Source: Paracoccaceae bacterium
GTDB taxonomy: Bacteria; Pseudomonadota; Alphaproteobacteria; Rhodobacterales; Rhodobacteraceae
Assembly: GCA_020630695.1 (NCBI GenBank)
Contig: JAHDIS010000003.1
Span: forward strand, 1-64,000
Direction: 5' to 3'
Length of the DNA: 64,000 bases
Shown: positions 63,052 to 64,000 of the stretch, piece by piece
How the letters are laid out: the number at the start of each line of letters is the position of its first letter
How positions within the stretch are numbered: position 1 is the first letter of the stretch
Notes under the pieces: generated by a model
What the model saw: the letters and a program-made list of their open reading frames with translations, nothing else
The model's database searches: none
What the model was told of the DNA's origin: nothing
Made by a program: the position numbers and the translations under genes

Positions 63052-63565
63052 TCTCTTCCTCGCATTCGACCTGCAGCCAATATGGCAGAGTCTCTCCGCG
63101 AGGTTGAGGCTTAGCTTTATGAAAAGTAGAATTCAACAGCTTTGGGCGCCGCTTTGGTTGTGCCATTTTTTCAAATAGGTCCATCTTCTCCCCACTTCGC
63201 CATTGTCTTGATGACCATTATTTTAGTAACTTTCTACCAGTATTACGTGTGTCTTGCACCATATTTTGAACCGCTGTCGGGTTTTGCTGCGGCTTGCGCC
63301 ATATCTTACTCAAAAGGGCGGCTTTTCGAGGAAAATATTGTGGCAAATCTGCCACAATTCAAGCCCTGAAAAGATGAAAAAATCGTTAGCCATGAGTACG
63401 GTGCATACTGACATATGTTTCAAATGCCGGGACGTGACGGCCGAATTCACACCAACTAACTATCCGCCGACTGAAGTCTTTGGGCCATTCTGTCAGCATG
63501 TACATCGGTTGTGCATCCCCTGCCCCCCCTGCTAAACCGCCACCGAACGCAGTCCGGAGGTCCCC
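63052..63565. other. Intergenic region between the low-GC islet and gpmI
   Basis: No gene is supported in this 514-bp stretch. A hydrophobic 75-residue frame (63142-63369, TTG start) has no ribosome site. A perfect 9-bp palindrome, ATTGTGGCA/TGCCACAAT with loop AATC, lies at 63337-63358, about 210 bp before gpmI; its role is unknown. GC content rises again just before gpmI. Confidence 0.5.
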
Positions 63566-64000
63566 ATGAGCAAACCCGTCATCCTTACCATTCTTGACGG
63601 CTGGGGCCTGTCCGAAGACACCAAAGCAAACGCGCCGCATTTGGCCAAGACGCCTACGATGGACCGGCTCATGGCGACCTGCCCGAACGCTACGCTGATC
63701 ACCCATGGCCCCGACGTGGGTCTGCCCAAGGGCCAGATGGGTAATTCCGAGGTGGGTCATACGAACATCGGTGCGGGCCGGGTGGTTGCGATGGATCTCG
63801 GCGCTATCGATCTGGCGATCGAAGACGGATCATTCTTTGAGAACGCGGCGCTGCTGGACTTCGCTGCACGGGTCAAAGCCGCCAAAGGCCGCGCGCATGT
63901 GATGGGCGTGGTCAGCGATGGCGGTGTGCATGGTCACATTGAACATGTCAAAGCCGCGCTTAAGGCGCTCACTGATCAGGGTCTTGAGGTGATCCTGCAT
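63566..64000 (+). CDS. gpmI: 2,3-bisphosphoglycerate-independent phosphoglycerate mutase, partial
   Basis: The gene runs off the right edge; 145 N-terminal residues are seen. The enzyme interconverts 3- and 2-phosphoglycerate in glycolysis with two Mn ions. The metal ligand D11 in ILDGWG and the phospho-accepting S61 in QMGNSEVGHTNIGAGR are present, and VVSDGGVHGHIEH follows. CGGAGG lies 5 bases before the ATG. Confidence 0.97.
   Translation, partial: MSKPVILTILDGWGLSEDTKANAPHLAKTPTMDRLMATCPNATLITHGPDVGLPKGQMGNSEVGHTNIGAGRVVAMDLGAIDLAIEDGSFFENAALLDFAARVKAAKGRAHVMGVVSDGGVHGHIEHVKAALKALTDQGLEVILH

Noticed and set aside
63142-63369. 75-codon hydrophobic frame with TTG start
   Set aside because: No ribosome site, no family recognised, and it contains the palindrome at 63337-63358; not enough support.

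Overview
The window is chromosomal DNA of an alphaproteobacterium, most likely the Roseobacter group of the Rhodobacterales. Supporting signs are the gene orders (rimP-nusA-rnpM-infB, dnaK-dnaJ, parvulin-argJ-mutT), Rhodobacterales-type small families (DUF6455, DUF1467, a NDUFA9-like SDR protein), tripartite tricarboxylate (TTT) transport, and densely packed, high-GC coding sequence. I see no phage, transposase, CRISPR array or rRNA. One tRNA is present, tRNA-Leu(CAG).

Layout. 1-5.2 kb: surface-polysaccharide and housekeeping genes (galE partial, galU, a family 2 glycosyltransferase, cysQ, a KpsM-like ABC-2 permease, an SH3 protein). 5.4-13 kb: alkB, dnaK-dnaJ, radC, a solute-binding/OmpA fusion protein and an unknown envelope protein. 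13-24.3 kb: secA, a periplasmic parvulin, argJ, mutT, then the minus-strand rimP-nusA-rnpM-infB operon, whose leader seems to carry an attenuator. 24.4-31.2 kb: a lytic transglycosylase and a complete urease operon, ureD-A-(54-aa His-rich peptide)-B-C-E-F-G. 31.3-39 kb: an FAH-family hydrolase and an operon of TTT transporter, acylating aldehyde dehydrogenase (SauS-like) and acyl-CoA ligase (SauT-like), divergent from a LacI regulator; this looks like uptake and activation of a small acid, possibly sulfoacetate. 39-43.2 kb: xylA-xylB facing a ROK regulator. 43.2-46.2 kb: a frameshifted radical SAM gene and a TPR/alpha-beta-hydrolase gene beside tRNA-Leu. 46.3-55.3 kb: a NDUFA9-like protein, three tandem DUF6455 genes, an M48 lipoprotein protease, several small redox and membrane proteins, methylmalonyl-CoA epimerase, a response regulator, and a Tat-exported DUF1501 protein with its DUF1800 partner. 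55.3-64 kb: aspS, a V4R protein, carB, a low-GC two-gene islet (Clp-fold SDH-type protease plus a small membrane protein), and gpmI (partial).

Most of the window is ordinary core genome. The parts most deserving a second look are the DUF6455 triplet, the low-GC protease islet, the radical SAM/TPR-hydrolase pair at the tRNA, the His-rich peptide and the UreC insertion in the urease operon, the sulfoacetate-like operon, and the leader of the nusA operon. None of these is proven to be a new system; each is a hypothesis with a stated test.
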